Assembly: GCF_036346295.1 (NCBI RefSeq)
Contig: NZ_CP107819.1
Coordinates: 5,270,001-5,334,000 of the forward strand
Direction of reading: 5' to 3'
Origin: Streptomyces sp. NBC_00536
GTDB taxonomy: Bacteria > Actinomycetota > Actinomycetes > Streptomycetales > Streptomycetaceae
DNA length: 64,000 bases
The notes beneath the pieces were generated by a model. That model had not been told where the DNA came from. It did not search any database and worked only from the letters and a program-made list of their open reading frames with translations. Both the position numbers and the translations under genes were made by a program. Shown here piece by piece: positions 19,312 through 27,168 of this stretch (position 1 is the stretch's first letter; each line of letters begins with the position of its first letter).

Positions 19312-20484
19312 ATGTCCGTGCACGAGTACCCGCAGACCCCGCCGCCCCAGCCCGGCGGCCCGGGCGGCCCGGGCGGGCCCGGCCGTTCCGGCCGGCGCAA
19401 GCCGCGCGAGCGGTCCCGGCGCGCGGTGTGGATCAGCGCGGCCCTCGCCGTCGTACTGGTGGCGGGCGGCGGCGGCTTCGCGGCCTGGAAGCTGGACTGG
19501 TTCTCCGGCGACGGCGACCCGGTGAGCTTCGGCAAGGCGCCGGCCTCGGCCCCGGCCCCGGCCCCGGCCACGGGCGGCGGTGCCGCCCCCGGCGGCGGCC
19601 AGTCGGCGAAGCCCAGCGGTGACCCGGACGTGCAGCTGCCGACCGGCCCGAAGGCGGAGTTCAAGCAGACCGGCAGCCTCGACGACGGCACGAAGATAGC
19701 CAAGACCCGGCTGACCGGGGCGAAGTCCGGCTTCACGGGTGACGTGTGGGTGTGGGCGCCGAAGGAGTACGACGACCCGAAGTACGCGAAGAGCGCCTTC
19801 CCGGTGATGATCGCGCTCCCCGGCGGCAACGGCTTCCCGAACAACTACTGGTCCGACCGCAGCCTCGGCCTCCAGAAGGCCATCAGCGAAGGCGTCGAGG
19901 CGGGCACCAGCCTGCCGTTCGTGCTGATCATGCCGGTGCTGAACCCGGACGAGAAGAACTACTACGACGGCTCCGACATCCCGGGCCAGCCCAAGATGGG
20001 CACCTGGATCGCCGATGACGTCCCGGACTTCGCCCGGGCCAACTTCCGTACCTACAAGTCCCGCGACGGCTGGGCCTTCATGGGCTCCTCCTCCGGTGCC
20101 TTCGTCGGCCTCAAGCAGGTGCTCCAGCATCCGGACCGGTTCAAGGCCGTGATCGCCAGCGGTGGCGAGATCGTTCCCGATTCCCCGCTGTGGAAGGGGG
20201 ACACCGCGCTGATGGACGAGAACAACCCCCGCAAGCTCGCCCAGAAGCTGATCGACGCCAAGGGCCCCGAGGTCTACGTCAACTTCCAGCTCGGGACCAA
20301 GGAGAAGGACCGGGCCCGGATGGAGAAGTTCCAGACCGAGTTCGGCAAGGGTCCGATCAAGGTCACCATCCGGGACATCCAGAACGGCGAGCACAACGGC
20401 TGGCACTACGTGCGCGGCATGAAGGAAGGCTCGCTGGAGTGGATCAGCAAGGCGATGAAGGGCCCCAAGCCCGCCGAGGGCTGA
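19312..20484 (+). CDS. Membrane-anchored putative esterase (esterase D / mycolyltransferase-like fold), copy 1
   Basis: 390 residues, ATG 19312. A Pro/Gly-rich cytoplasmic N-terminus with a basic stretch precedes one membrane segment (residues ~43-63, AVWISAALAVVLVAGGGGFA). A Pro/Ala linker then leads to a PF00756-like alpha/beta hydrolase: SGFTGDVWVWAPKEYDDPKY, LPGGNGFPNNYW, nucleophile elbow GSSSGAF and late EHNGWHYVRGM supplying His. It is 60-65% similar by eye to the next gene and the pair is clearly a tandem duplication. Likely acts on an ester outside the membrane; substrate unknown. Confidence 0.85.
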   Translation: MSVHEYPQTPPPQPGGPGGPGGPGRSGRRKPRERSRRAVWISAALAVVLVAGGGGFAAWKLDWFSGDGDPVSFGKAPASAPAPAPATGGGAAPGGGQSAKPSGDPDVQLPTGPKAEFKQTGSLDDGTKIAKTRLTGAKSGFTGDVWVWAPKEYDDPKYAKSAFPVMIALPGGNGFPNNYWSDRSLGLQKAISEGVEAGTSLPFVLIMPVLNPDEKNYYDGSDIPGQPKMGTWIADDVPDFARANFRTYKSRDGWAFMGSSSGAFVGLKQVLQHPDRFKAVIASGGEIVPDSPLWKGDTALMDENNPRKLAQKLIDAKGPEVYVNFQLGTKEKDRARMEKFQTEFGKGPIKVTIRDIQNGEHNGWHYVRGMKEGSLEWISKAMKGPKPAEG

Positions 20485-20647
20485 TGCGCGGCACGCGCGG
20501 CTGATCCACGGCACGCGCGGCTGATGCACGTCACACGCGCCCCAGGCAACCCGACCCGCCGTTCATCCCTCTCATAGGGGTGTAAGGGGGACCAAACGGT
20601 CCTGCCCGCCTCCGCCGCGGGCGCCGGAAAGGAATCGGGACGCTTCC

Positions 20648-21865
20648 GTGCAGCATGACCACGACCAGGACCACGACCAGGACCACGACCAGCAGCACGA
20701 CCGGCAGCACCCGGCGAAGAAGCCGCCGCGGCGCGGCCGCCGCCGTCTGATCGGCGGCGCGCTCGCCCTGGCCCTCACCGCCGGGGGCGGCGCGGCGGCG
20801 TACGGCTTCGGGCTCTTCTCCGACATAGGCCACCCGATGTCCTTCGGCCAGGTCCAGGACACCGCGAGCGAAGCCACCGACGTCAGCGCCGGCACGGGCG
20901 CGCGGAACGGCGTACGGATGCCCACCGGCCCCAAGGCGGTCTTCCAGCGCACCAGCCGGCTCCCCGACGGGACCGAGATCGGCAAGACCACCCTGGCCGG
21001 GAAGAAGTCGGGCTTCACGGGTGACGTGTGGGTGTGGGCGCCGAAGGAGTACAACGACCCGCGCTACGACAAGAGCGCCTTCCCGGTGCTGATCGCGCTG
21101 CCCGGCGGCCGCGGCTACCCCACCAACTACTGGGGCACCGGACCCGGTCTCGGCCTCCAGCAGGCCGTGACCGACGGGGCGAAGTCGGGCCGGAGCCTGC
21201 CCTTCCTCCTGGTCATGCCGGTGATCAACGCCGACACGAAGCACCACTTCGACGGCTCGGACATCCCGGGAGAGCCCAGGATGGGCACCTGGATGGCCGA
21301 TGACGTGCCGGATTTCGTGAAGGCCAATTTCCGCACCTTCACCTCCCGTGACGGCTGGGCCTTCATGGGGTCCTCCTCCGGCGGTTTCGGTGCCTTCAAG
21401 CACGTCCTGAAGTACCCGGAGCGGTTCAAGGCGGTCATCGCCAGCGGTGTCGACTTCGTGCCCGATTCCCCGCTGTGGAAGGGGGACACCAAGGCGATGG
21501 ACGAGAACAACCCGGAGAAGCTGGCTGAGAAGCTGATCGCGGCGGGCGGTCCCGACGTCTACATCAACTTCCAGATCGGCACCAAGGAGAGCGGCCGGGA
21601 CAAGGCCGAGAAGTTCATGCGGGATTACACCAGGGGCCCCGTGCACACCCGCCTCCAAGTGATCCAGGATGGTGAGCACAATGGGAAGTCCTACATCCGT
21701 GGCATGAGGGAGGGTTCGCTGGAGTGGATCAGCAAAGTACTGCTGCCCCCGACCCCCGGCCCGAGCGGGTCGGCGAGCCCGGGGACCAGCCCGTCGGCGG
21801 CTCCTGGAACGAAGCCCGCCACGAAGCCCACCACGACCCCCGCTCCCGTCTCCGCCGCGCGATGA
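20648..21865 (+). CDS. Membrane-anchored putative esterase, copy 2 (His/Asp-rich tail)
   Basis: 405 residues, GTG 20648 with AAAGGAA ~17 nt upstream. It repeats the layout of copy 1: N-terminal tail, one membrane segment (LIGGALALALTAGGGAAAYG), linker, then an alpha/beta hydrolase with SGFTGDVWVWAPKEYNDP, GSSSGGFGAF nucleophile elbow and GEHNGKSYIRGM. Its distinguishing features are an N-terminal stretch of His, Asp and Gln (HDQDHDQDHDQQHD) and a Pro/Thr/Ser-rich C-terminal tail. Its TGA overlaps the ATG of the protease gene (ATGA), implying coupled translation. Confidence 0.85.
   Translation: MQHDHDQDHDQDHDQQHDRQHPAKKPPRRGRRRLIGGALALALTAGGGAAAYGFGLFSDIGHPMSFGQVQDTASEATDVSAGTGARNGVRMPTGPKAVFQRTSRLPDGTEIGKTTLAGKKSGFTGDVWVWAPKEYNDPRYDKSAFPVLIALPGGRGYPTNYWGTGPGLGLQQAVTDGAKSGRSLPFLLVMPVINADTKHHFDGSDIPGEPRMGTWMADDVPDFVKANFRTFTSRDGWAFMGSSSGGFGAFKHVLKYPERFKAVIASGVDFVPDSPLWKGDTKAMDENNPEKLAEKLIAAGGPDVYINFQIGTKESGRDKAEKFMRDYTRGPVHTRLQVIQDGEHNGKSYIRGMREGSLEWISKVLLPPTPGPSGSASPGTSPSAAPGTKPATKPTTTPAPVSAAR
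20657..20692 (+). repeat. 12-bp tandem repeat coding for DHDQ
   Basis: Three perfect copies of GACCACGACCAG encode the acidic/histidine tail of the second esterase. In-frame expansion of this kind is prone to copy-number change. Confidence 0.9.
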
Positions 21866-22656
21866 GGCGGCCGGTGGTGAAGGGCGCGTCCGTCGCGGCC
21901 GCGGGGCTCGCGGCGGTCGTCGCCGTGGCGGTCTTCGACTCGGCGAGCGCCGACAAGCCCGAGGCGATGCCCTTCCCCACCGTCGGCGTGCTCATGGCGA
22001 ACGGCGAGCACTGGTGCACGGCCAGCGTGGTCGACAGCCCCAAGGGCAATGTCGTCGCCACCGCCGCGCACTGCGTGGCCCCGGCCGGTGAGGACGGCTC
22101 GCCCGGCGAGGTGGCCCACGACGGGCTCGCCATCGGCGAGCTGTCGTTCGCCCCCGCCTTCACCGGCGAGGGCAGCGGCTCGCAGCCACTGGGCCGCTGG
22201 AAGGTCAGCGCCATCCATGTGGACGAGCGCTGGACGAAGTGGGGCGACGACACCGCCGACTTCGCCTTCCTGACCATCGAGCCCGACAAGAGCGGCCACA
22301 CCGTCCAGCAGGCGGTGGGCCACGGTGAGGCCCCGACCCCCGACTGGGCCTCCGGCTACGAGCGCGACGTCACCGTGGTCGGCTATCCGGACTCGGCGTT
22401 CAACCCGAAGAACAAGCCGGTCTCCTGCACCACCCAGACCACGCACGACTCCGACGACCCGAACATGCTCTACATCAGCTGCGCGGGCTTCTGGACGGGC
22501 ACCAGCGGCAGCCCCTGGATCGCCGACCGGGGCGGCCCCGGCTCGCCGGGCCGGATCATCGCGGTGCTCAGCGGCGGGGACACGGACGTGGACTCCACGG
22601 CCGCGCTCTTCGACGGGCGGGCGAAGGCCCTGTACGAACAGGCCGCGCGCGGCTGA
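21862..22656 (+). CDS. Secreted trypsin-like serine protease
   Basis: 264 residues from the ATG at 21862, which overlaps the preceding stop (ATGA). An upstream in-frame GTG (21724) lies within the esterase gene and would bury the signal peptide, so it was rejected. A signal peptide (~30 residues, ending near DSASA) is followed by a chymotrypsin-fold domain with the full triad: His in ATAAHCV, Asp in DDTADFAFL, Ser in GTSGSPW. Cys pairs (WCTA/AHC, SCTT/SCAG) fit two disulfides. No long propeptide is seen. Confidence 0.88.
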   Translation: MRRPVVKGASVAAAGLAAVVAVAVFDSASADKPEAMPFPTVGVLMANGEHWCTASVVDSPKGNVVATAAHCVAPAGEDGSPGEVAHDGLAIGELSFAPAFTGEGSGSQPLGRWKVSAIHVDERWTKWGDDTADFAFLTIEPDKSGHTVQQAVGHGEAPTPDWASGYERDVTVVGYPDSAFNPKNKPVSCTTQTTHDSDDPNMLYISCAGFWTGTSGSPWIADRGGPGSPGRIIAVLSGGDTDVDSTAALFDGRAKALYEQAARG

Positions 22657-22709
22657 CCGGTCCCGCGCGCGGCCGCCCGTTCGCGGCCCCCTCGTGCACC
22701 CTCGGCCGG

Positions 22710-23528
22710 TCAGCCCTTGAACAGGGAGTTCACCTCGCCGTAGGACAGGGACCCGGAGAGCGCGCCGTACGTGCCGCCCGCGAGCAGCTCCTCGGTCGCG
22801 CGCCGGACCACGGCGTACGCGGCCTCCGCGACCCACGAGCCGAGGCTGACCCGGGCCACGCCCAGGGCGCCCAGCGCGGCGACGTCCGGCGCGTCGGGCC
22901 CGACCAGGACGTTCAGCGGGGCGTCGATCCCGCGGGCCAGCTCGGTCACGGTCGCCGGGTCGTACACCCCGGGCACGAAGACGCCGCTGGCCCCGGCCTC
23001 CAGGTAGGCGGCGGCGCGGGTCAGGGTCTCCTCCAGGCGGGCCGGACCGGGCTCGCCGAGGCCGAAGAGGTAGGTGTCCACCCGGGCGTTGATGTAGAGC
23101 GGGACCCCGAGGGCATCCGCGGCCGCGCGGGCGGCGGCGAGGCGCTCGGCCTGCTCGGCCGGGTCCCGGACGCTGTCCTCGATGTTGACCCCGACGGCTC
23201 CGGCGGCCAGTACCCCGGTGACGGTCTCGCCGACCCCGGCGGCGTCGGCGCCGAAGCCGCCCTCGATGTCGGCGGTCACCGGGACGTCCACCGCGCCCAC
23301 CACGCGGGCGATCAGGTCGAGGGCCCGGTCCCGGGCCAGGGAGTCCCCGTCGGGGGAACCGAGGGACCAGGCGACACCGGCGCTGGTGGTGGCGACGGCC
23401 TTGGACCCGGCGGCCTCGACGAGCCGGGCGCTCGCGACGTCCCAGGCGTTGGCGAGGGCGAGGGGGGCCGCGGGGGTGTGCAGTGCGTGGAAGGCGTGGA
23501 CGCGGGAAAGGTCAACTGTCTTGGTCAT
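22710..23528 (-). CDS. Isocitrate lyase / PEP mutase superfamily enzyme
   Basis: 272 residues of the phosphoenolpyruvate mutase/isocitrate lyase fold: ALANAWDVASARLVEAAG, ATTSAGVAWSLGSPDGD, VPVTADIEGGFG (metal-binding Asp/Glu) and VGVNIEDSVRD. The KKCGH motif of true isocitrate and methylisocitrate lyases is missing, so it belongs to the uncharacterised branch often labelled PEP-mutase-like; an oxaloacetate or 2-oxoacid C-C lyase activity is possible. No phosphonate genes are nearby. Convergent with the protease gene. Confidence 0.85.
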   Translation of the reverse strand: MTKTVDLSRVHAFHALHTPAAPLALANAWDVASARLVEAAGSKAVATTSAGVAWSLGSPDGDSLARDRALDLIARVVGAVDVPVTADIEGGFGADAAGVGETVTGVLAAGAVGVNIEDSVRDPAEQAERLAAARAAADALGVPLYINARVDTYLFGLGEPGPARLEETLTRAAAYLEAGASGVFVPGVYDPATVTELARGIDAPLNVLVGPDAPDVAALGALGVARVSLGSWVAEAAYAVVRRATEELLAGGTYGALSGSLSYGEVNSLFKG

Positions 23529-23637
23529 GCGGGCATTTCATCAGAAGGGGGTGGCCGGGGGCTGGCGATAATCGGACATCTGCGGAGACCGGAGCCATGG
23601 GCGCCGGGGGCGGGGCGTCCTCCGGCCCCGCTCGTCG

Positions 23638-24768
23638 CTAGGGAGCCAGCCCCGTCTTCGCCCCCGCGCCGCAGAGGGGGACCACGGCCGAGCGGCCCGC
23701 GAGGGGGTCGCCGGGCGCGTCCGGGCCGACGGCGGCCCAGCACGCCACACCGGTCGGCTCGACGAACAGCCCCCGCGCCGCCAGGTCCCGCTGGGCCGCG
23801 CGGAGCCGGTCCTCGGTCACCGTGAGGAAGGTGCCGCCCGACTCCCGTACCGCCGCCAGGATCTGCCGGGCCCGTGGCGGGGCCGGGATCGCGATCCCCT
23901 CGGCCAGCGTCGCCGCCGGCTCCGGGGCCGGGCCCGCCGGTTCGCGCTCCCCGGCGGCGAAGGCCCGCGCCAGCGGAGCCATGGCCGCCGCCTGGACGGC
24001 GATGAGCGCGGGGGCCCGTACGCCCGCGCGCGCCAGTTCCCGGGCGGCCAGCGCCGCGCCGAGCAGCAGCGTGCCGTTGCCCACGGGCACCACCAGCACC
24101 TCGGGCAGCTCGCCGCCCAGCTCCTCCCACAGCTCGTACACATAGGTCTTCGTGCCGTGCAGGAAGTACGGGTTGAAGACGTGGCTCGCGTAGAAGACGC
24201 CCGGCTCGTCGGCCGCGGCCCGCGCGGCCCGGGCCGCCGCCTCGCGCCCGCCCGGCACCACCCGGACCCGCGCGCCGTGCGCCCGCATCTGTTCGGTCTT
24301 CTTCTCCGAGGTGCCCTCCGGTACGAAGACCTCGCAGGCGAGTCCGGCCCGCGCGCAGTAGGCCGCGACCGAGGTCCCGGCGTTGCCGCTGCTGTCGGCC
24401 ACCACCCGGCGCGGACCGAGGCGGCGCGCCAGCTCGGCGAGCATCACCGCACCCCGGTCCTTGAACGACAGGGTCGGCATCAGGAAGTCGAGTTTGGCGG
24501 AGATCCGCCCGGTCAGCGGGACCAGGGGGGTGCGGCCCTCGCCGAGGGTCACCGCGGGCGCTCCCGGCAGCGGCAGCGCGGGCCCGTAGCGCCACAGCGA
24601 GTTCGGCGCGGCTCCGGGATCCGGGGCCTTCGGCGGGTCCGGGGTGAAGTCGAGGTCCCAGGGGCCCGCACAGACGGGGCAGCACCAGGGGGCGGTGCGG
24701 ACGTCGGCGCGGGCGCCGTCGTCGGGACAGACGTAGCCGGGCAGTCCGTGCGTCGTTCCGTGCGTCAT
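23638..24768 (-). CDS. Threonine-synthase-like PLP enzyme with N-terminal zinc ribbon
   Basis: 376 residues from ATG 24768 (MTHGTTHGLPGYVCPDD). Four cysteines at the N-terminus (YVCPDDG, WCCPVCAG) form a zinc-ribbon-like module. A fold-type II PLP domain follows: TPLVPLTGRISAKLDF, the Schiff-base lysine in TLSFKDRG, the SSGNAG phosphate/carboxylate loop and VVPVGNGTLLLG glycine loop. It resembles the threonine synthase-like proteins found away from thrB; whether it uses O-phosphohomoserine is uncertain. Upstream in-frame ATG at 24951 lies in non-conserved sequence. Divergent from the next gene with ~208 bp between. Confidence 0.85.
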   Translation of the reverse strand: MTHGTTHGLPGYVCPDDGARADVRTAPWCCPVCAGPWDLDFTPDPPKAPDPGAAPNSLWRYGPALPLPGAPAVTLGEGRTPLVPLTGRISAKLDFLMPTLSFKDRGAVMLAELARRLGPRRVVADSSGNAGTSVAAYCARAGLACEVFVPEGTSEKKTEQMRAHGARVRVVPGGREAAARAARAAADEPGVFYASHVFNPYFLHGTKTYVYELWEELGGELPEVLVVPVGNGTLLLGAALAARELARAGVRAPALIAVQAAAMAPLARAFAAGEREPAGPAPEPAATLAEGIAIPAPPRARQILAAVRESGGTFLTVTEDRLRAAQRDLAARGLFVEPTGVACWAAVGPDAPGDPLAGRSAVVPLCGAGAKTGLAP

Positions 24769-24976
24769 GCGGGGCGCCTCCGCTTCGTGGCCCGTACGCG
24801 GGCTCGTGCGCCGCCGCCGGGCCGGTCTCCGTGACGGATCGTATGTGAGGGGTGGCTCAGGGGAAGGGCCGCGGGGGCGACCGGGCCGGGAACCGTTGCC
24901 CTTGCGTACTATTCGCGCAGTCGTTCGCCACACCCCGCCCGCACCCCGCACCCCGCCTGATGGAGCAGCTCACGCC

Positions 24977-26170
24977 GTGAGTACCCCGCCACCGCCCCAG
25001 CCGCCGCCGCACGATCCGTGGGCCGCCCCGCCGTCGGGGCCCGCCTACGGGTACGGGTTCCCGGGCGCCCCGGCCCCCGGCGGGCCGCAGCTGCTCAACG
25101 GCTTCGCCCTGGCCTCGCTGCTGGTGGGCCTGCTCTGCTTCCCGCCGCTCGGGGTGGTCTTCGGGATCGTGGCCCTGGTCCAGATCTCCGCGCGCGGGGA
25201 GCGCGGCAAGGGCCTGGCGGTCGCCGGGCTGGCGGTGTCCGTGCTGATGTCCGGGGCGCTGGCCCTGGTCGCCGTGGAAGCCGTGGGTCCGGTCGGCGAG
25301 CGGCTGGCCCGGGCGGCCGGGCAGGGCGCGGGCGGTACGGGCGGTGCGGGCGCGGCCCGCGAGGTGGAGGGCGATCCGGTGGACCTGGAGGAGGTCCGGG
25401 CCGGGGACTGCTTCAACGTGCCCGGCGCCGACCTGCTCGCCGAGGCGCCGTTCGTCTTCAAGGTGGCGTGCACCCGTCCGCACCACGGCGAGATCACCGC
25501 GTCCTACCTCGCGGACCCGGGCGCCTTCCCGGGCGACGAGGCGCTCGCCGGGCGGGCCGAGGAGCGGTGCTGGCAGGCGCAGGACGCGTACGCGATGGAC
25601 ACGTGGGCGCTGCCGGAGTTCGCGGAGATGTACTTCTTCGCGCCGACCGCGGACGAGTGGGACGGGGGCCGCCGCACCGTGCTGTGCGTGCTCGGCACCA
25701 CGGAGGGCGAGCAGCGGGGGAGCCTGAAGCGGGACGCGACGATGCTGACGCCCGGCCAGGTGACCTTCCTGAGCGCGGCGAACCGGCTGGACTCCGCGCT
25801 GACGGCCGCGCCGGTGACCGAGCTGAAGACCTCGCTGCCCGAGTACCGGGCGTGGGCGGCCAAGGTGGAACCGGCGATGGCCGCCGAGGCGGCGGCGCTG
25901 CGCGAGTCCGCCGCGGGCGCGCCGGCCGAAGCGCTGCTGAAGGAGGTCGAGGCGGCCCGTACGCACTGGCAGACGGCGGCGCGGGCGCAGCGGCCGGAGG
26001 ACTTCCGCGCGGCGTGGAGCCGGGCGGTGGACGCGACCTCGGTCGACACGGAACGGGGGCTGCGCGGGGCGCTGGGGCTGGCGACGAAGGTGCCGTCCTG
26101 GCTGGAGGACTCGGATGGTTCGGACACGGGCTGGCTCGACGGCCAGGGCTCCGGGTCGCAGTCGGTGTAA
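24977..26170 (+). CDS. DUF4190 plus septum-formation-like membrane protein
   Basis: 397 residues from GTG 24977 (VSTPPPPQPPPHDPWAAPP). A Pro-rich head of ~35 residues, two adjacent membrane segments of DUF4190 (NGFALASLLVGLLCFPPLGVV, GLAVAGLAVSVLMSGALAL) and an exported domain of the Septum_form type (EVRAGDCFNVPG, VACTRPHHGEI, RCWQAQDAYA). The last ~130 residues are Ala/Glu-rich and helical. The upstream in-frame ATG overlaps the divergent gene and was rejected. Septum_form proteins are linked by annotation to division, but this assignment is by domain only. Confidence 0.82.
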   Translation: MSTPPPPQPPPHDPWAAPPSGPAYGYGFPGAPAPGGPQLLNGFALASLLVGLLCFPPLGVVFGIVALVQISARGERGKGLAVAGLAVSVLMSGALALVAVEAVGPVGERLARAAGQGAGGTGGAGAAREVEGDPVDLEEVRAGDCFNVPGADLLAEAPFVFKVACTRPHHGEITASYLADPGAFPGDEALAGRAEERCWQAQDAYAMDTWALPEFAEMYFFAPTADEWDGGRRTVLCVLGTTEGEQRGSLKRDATMLTPGQVTFLSAANRLDSALTAAPVTELKTSLPEYRAWAAKVEPAMAAEAAALRESAAGAPAEALLKEVEAARTHWQTAARAQRPEDFRAAWSRAVDATSVDTERGLRGALGLATKVPSWLEDSDGSDTGWLDGQGSGSQSV

Positions 26171-26241
26171 CGCACGGTAACGGGTTTTGGTGACCTGGCT
26201 TCATCACTTCGAGTGAAACTTTGGCCCTTGCTTGCGGTGTA

Positions 26242-26254
26242 CAACCGTGGGTTG
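26242..26254. promoter_or_regulatory. Candidate GntR operator
   Basis: CAACC-GTG-GGTTG, a perfect 5-bp inverted repeat 40 nt upstream of the gntR start codon; the position suits autoregulation. Confidence 0.45.
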
Positions 26255-26293
26255 CCAGGCTGTAGCTGTCTGTCAACCTGATGGGAGTGGCTA

Positions 26294-27046
26294 GTGACTT
26301 TCGGTGAGCAGCCGGCCTATCTTCGCGTCGCCGGCGACCTGCGACGGAAGATCGTCGACGGGTCCCTGCCCCCGCACGCGCGGCTCCCCTCGCAGGCCCG
26401 GATCCGCGAGGAGTACGGAGTCTCCGACACGGTCGCCCTGGAGGCCCGCAAGGTCCTCATGGCGGAGGGGCTGGTCGAGGGCCGCTCCGGTTCGGGGACC
26501 TACGTACGGGAGCAGCCGGTGCCGCGCCGGGTGGCCCGGGCCGGGTACCGCACGGCCGGGGCCTCGACCCCCTTCCGGCAGGAACAGGCGGACACGGGCA
26601 GCCGCGGCACCTGGGAATCCAGCAGCGAGCAGACCGGGGCACCGGCCGAGGTCGCCAAGCGGCTGGGCATCGAGCCCGGCGACCGGGTGATGCGCACGCG
26701 CTATGTGTTCCGCGACGCGGGCGAGGCGATGATGCTCTCCACCTCGTGGGAGCCGCTGGCCGTGACCGGCCGGACTCCGGTGATGCTGCCCGAGGAGGGG
26801 CCGCTGGGCGGGAGCGGGGTCGTGGACCGGATGGCCGCCATCGATGTCGTCGTGGACAACGTGGTGGAGGAGGTCGGCGCCCGGCCGGGGCTGGCGGAGG
26901 AGATCCTGGCGCTGGGCGGAGTCCCGGGGCACGTGGTGCTGGTGATCGGGCGGACGTACTTCGCCTCGGGCCGGGCCGTGGAGACGGCGGACGTGGTGGT
27001 ACCGGCCGACCGCTACCGGCTGGCCTACCACCTCCCGGTGCGCTGA
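26294..27046 (+). CDS. GntR/HutC-family regulator with UTRA domain
   Basis: 250 residues from GTG 26294, with GGGAG upstream. An N-terminal winged helix (YLRVAGDLRRKIVDGSLPPH, LPSQARIREEYGVSDTVALE, RSGSGTYVR) is followed after residue ~75 by a UTRA effector domain (GDRVMRTRYVFRDAGEAMML, VVVDNVVEEVGARPGLAEE). HutC-type regulators respond to sugars, amino acids or nucleosides. The next gene, an NCS1 permease in the same orientation 122 bp away, is a plausible target. Confidence 0.9.
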   Translation: MTFGEQPAYLRVAGDLRRKIVDGSLPPHARLPSQARIREEYGVSDTVALEARKVLMAEGLVEGRSGSGTYVREQPVPRRVARAGYRTAGASTPFRQEQADTGSRGTWESSSEQTGAPAEVAKRLGIEPGDRVMRTRYVFRDAGEAMMLSTSWEPLAVTGRTPVMLPEEGPLGGSGVVDRMAAIDVVVDNVVEEVGARPGLAEEILALGGVPGHVVLVIGRTYFASGRAVETADVVVPADRYRLAYHLPVR

Positions 27047-27074
27047 GGCACTCCCCAGGCCTGCGTGGGACGGC

Positions 27075-27116
27075 GTAACCCCGTGGTCACGTGGGGGCCC
27101 GGGGCGTAACCCCGGG
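27075..27116 (+). promoter_or_regulatory. Two GTAAC-n6 boxes (GlnR-like candidates) before the permease
   Basis: GTAAC-CCCGTG-GTCAC (27075-27090) and GTAAC-CCCGGG-GCAAT (27106-27121) are 31 bp apart and 48-94 nt upstream of the permease ATG. The spacing fits the GTnAC-n6-GaAAC GlnR pattern loosely; the second half-sites deviate. Confidence 0.35.
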
Positions 27117-27168
27117 GCAATGCCGTGAGGCGGCGGGCCGTCACGCGGACGGCCTAGCCTCGGCGCGC

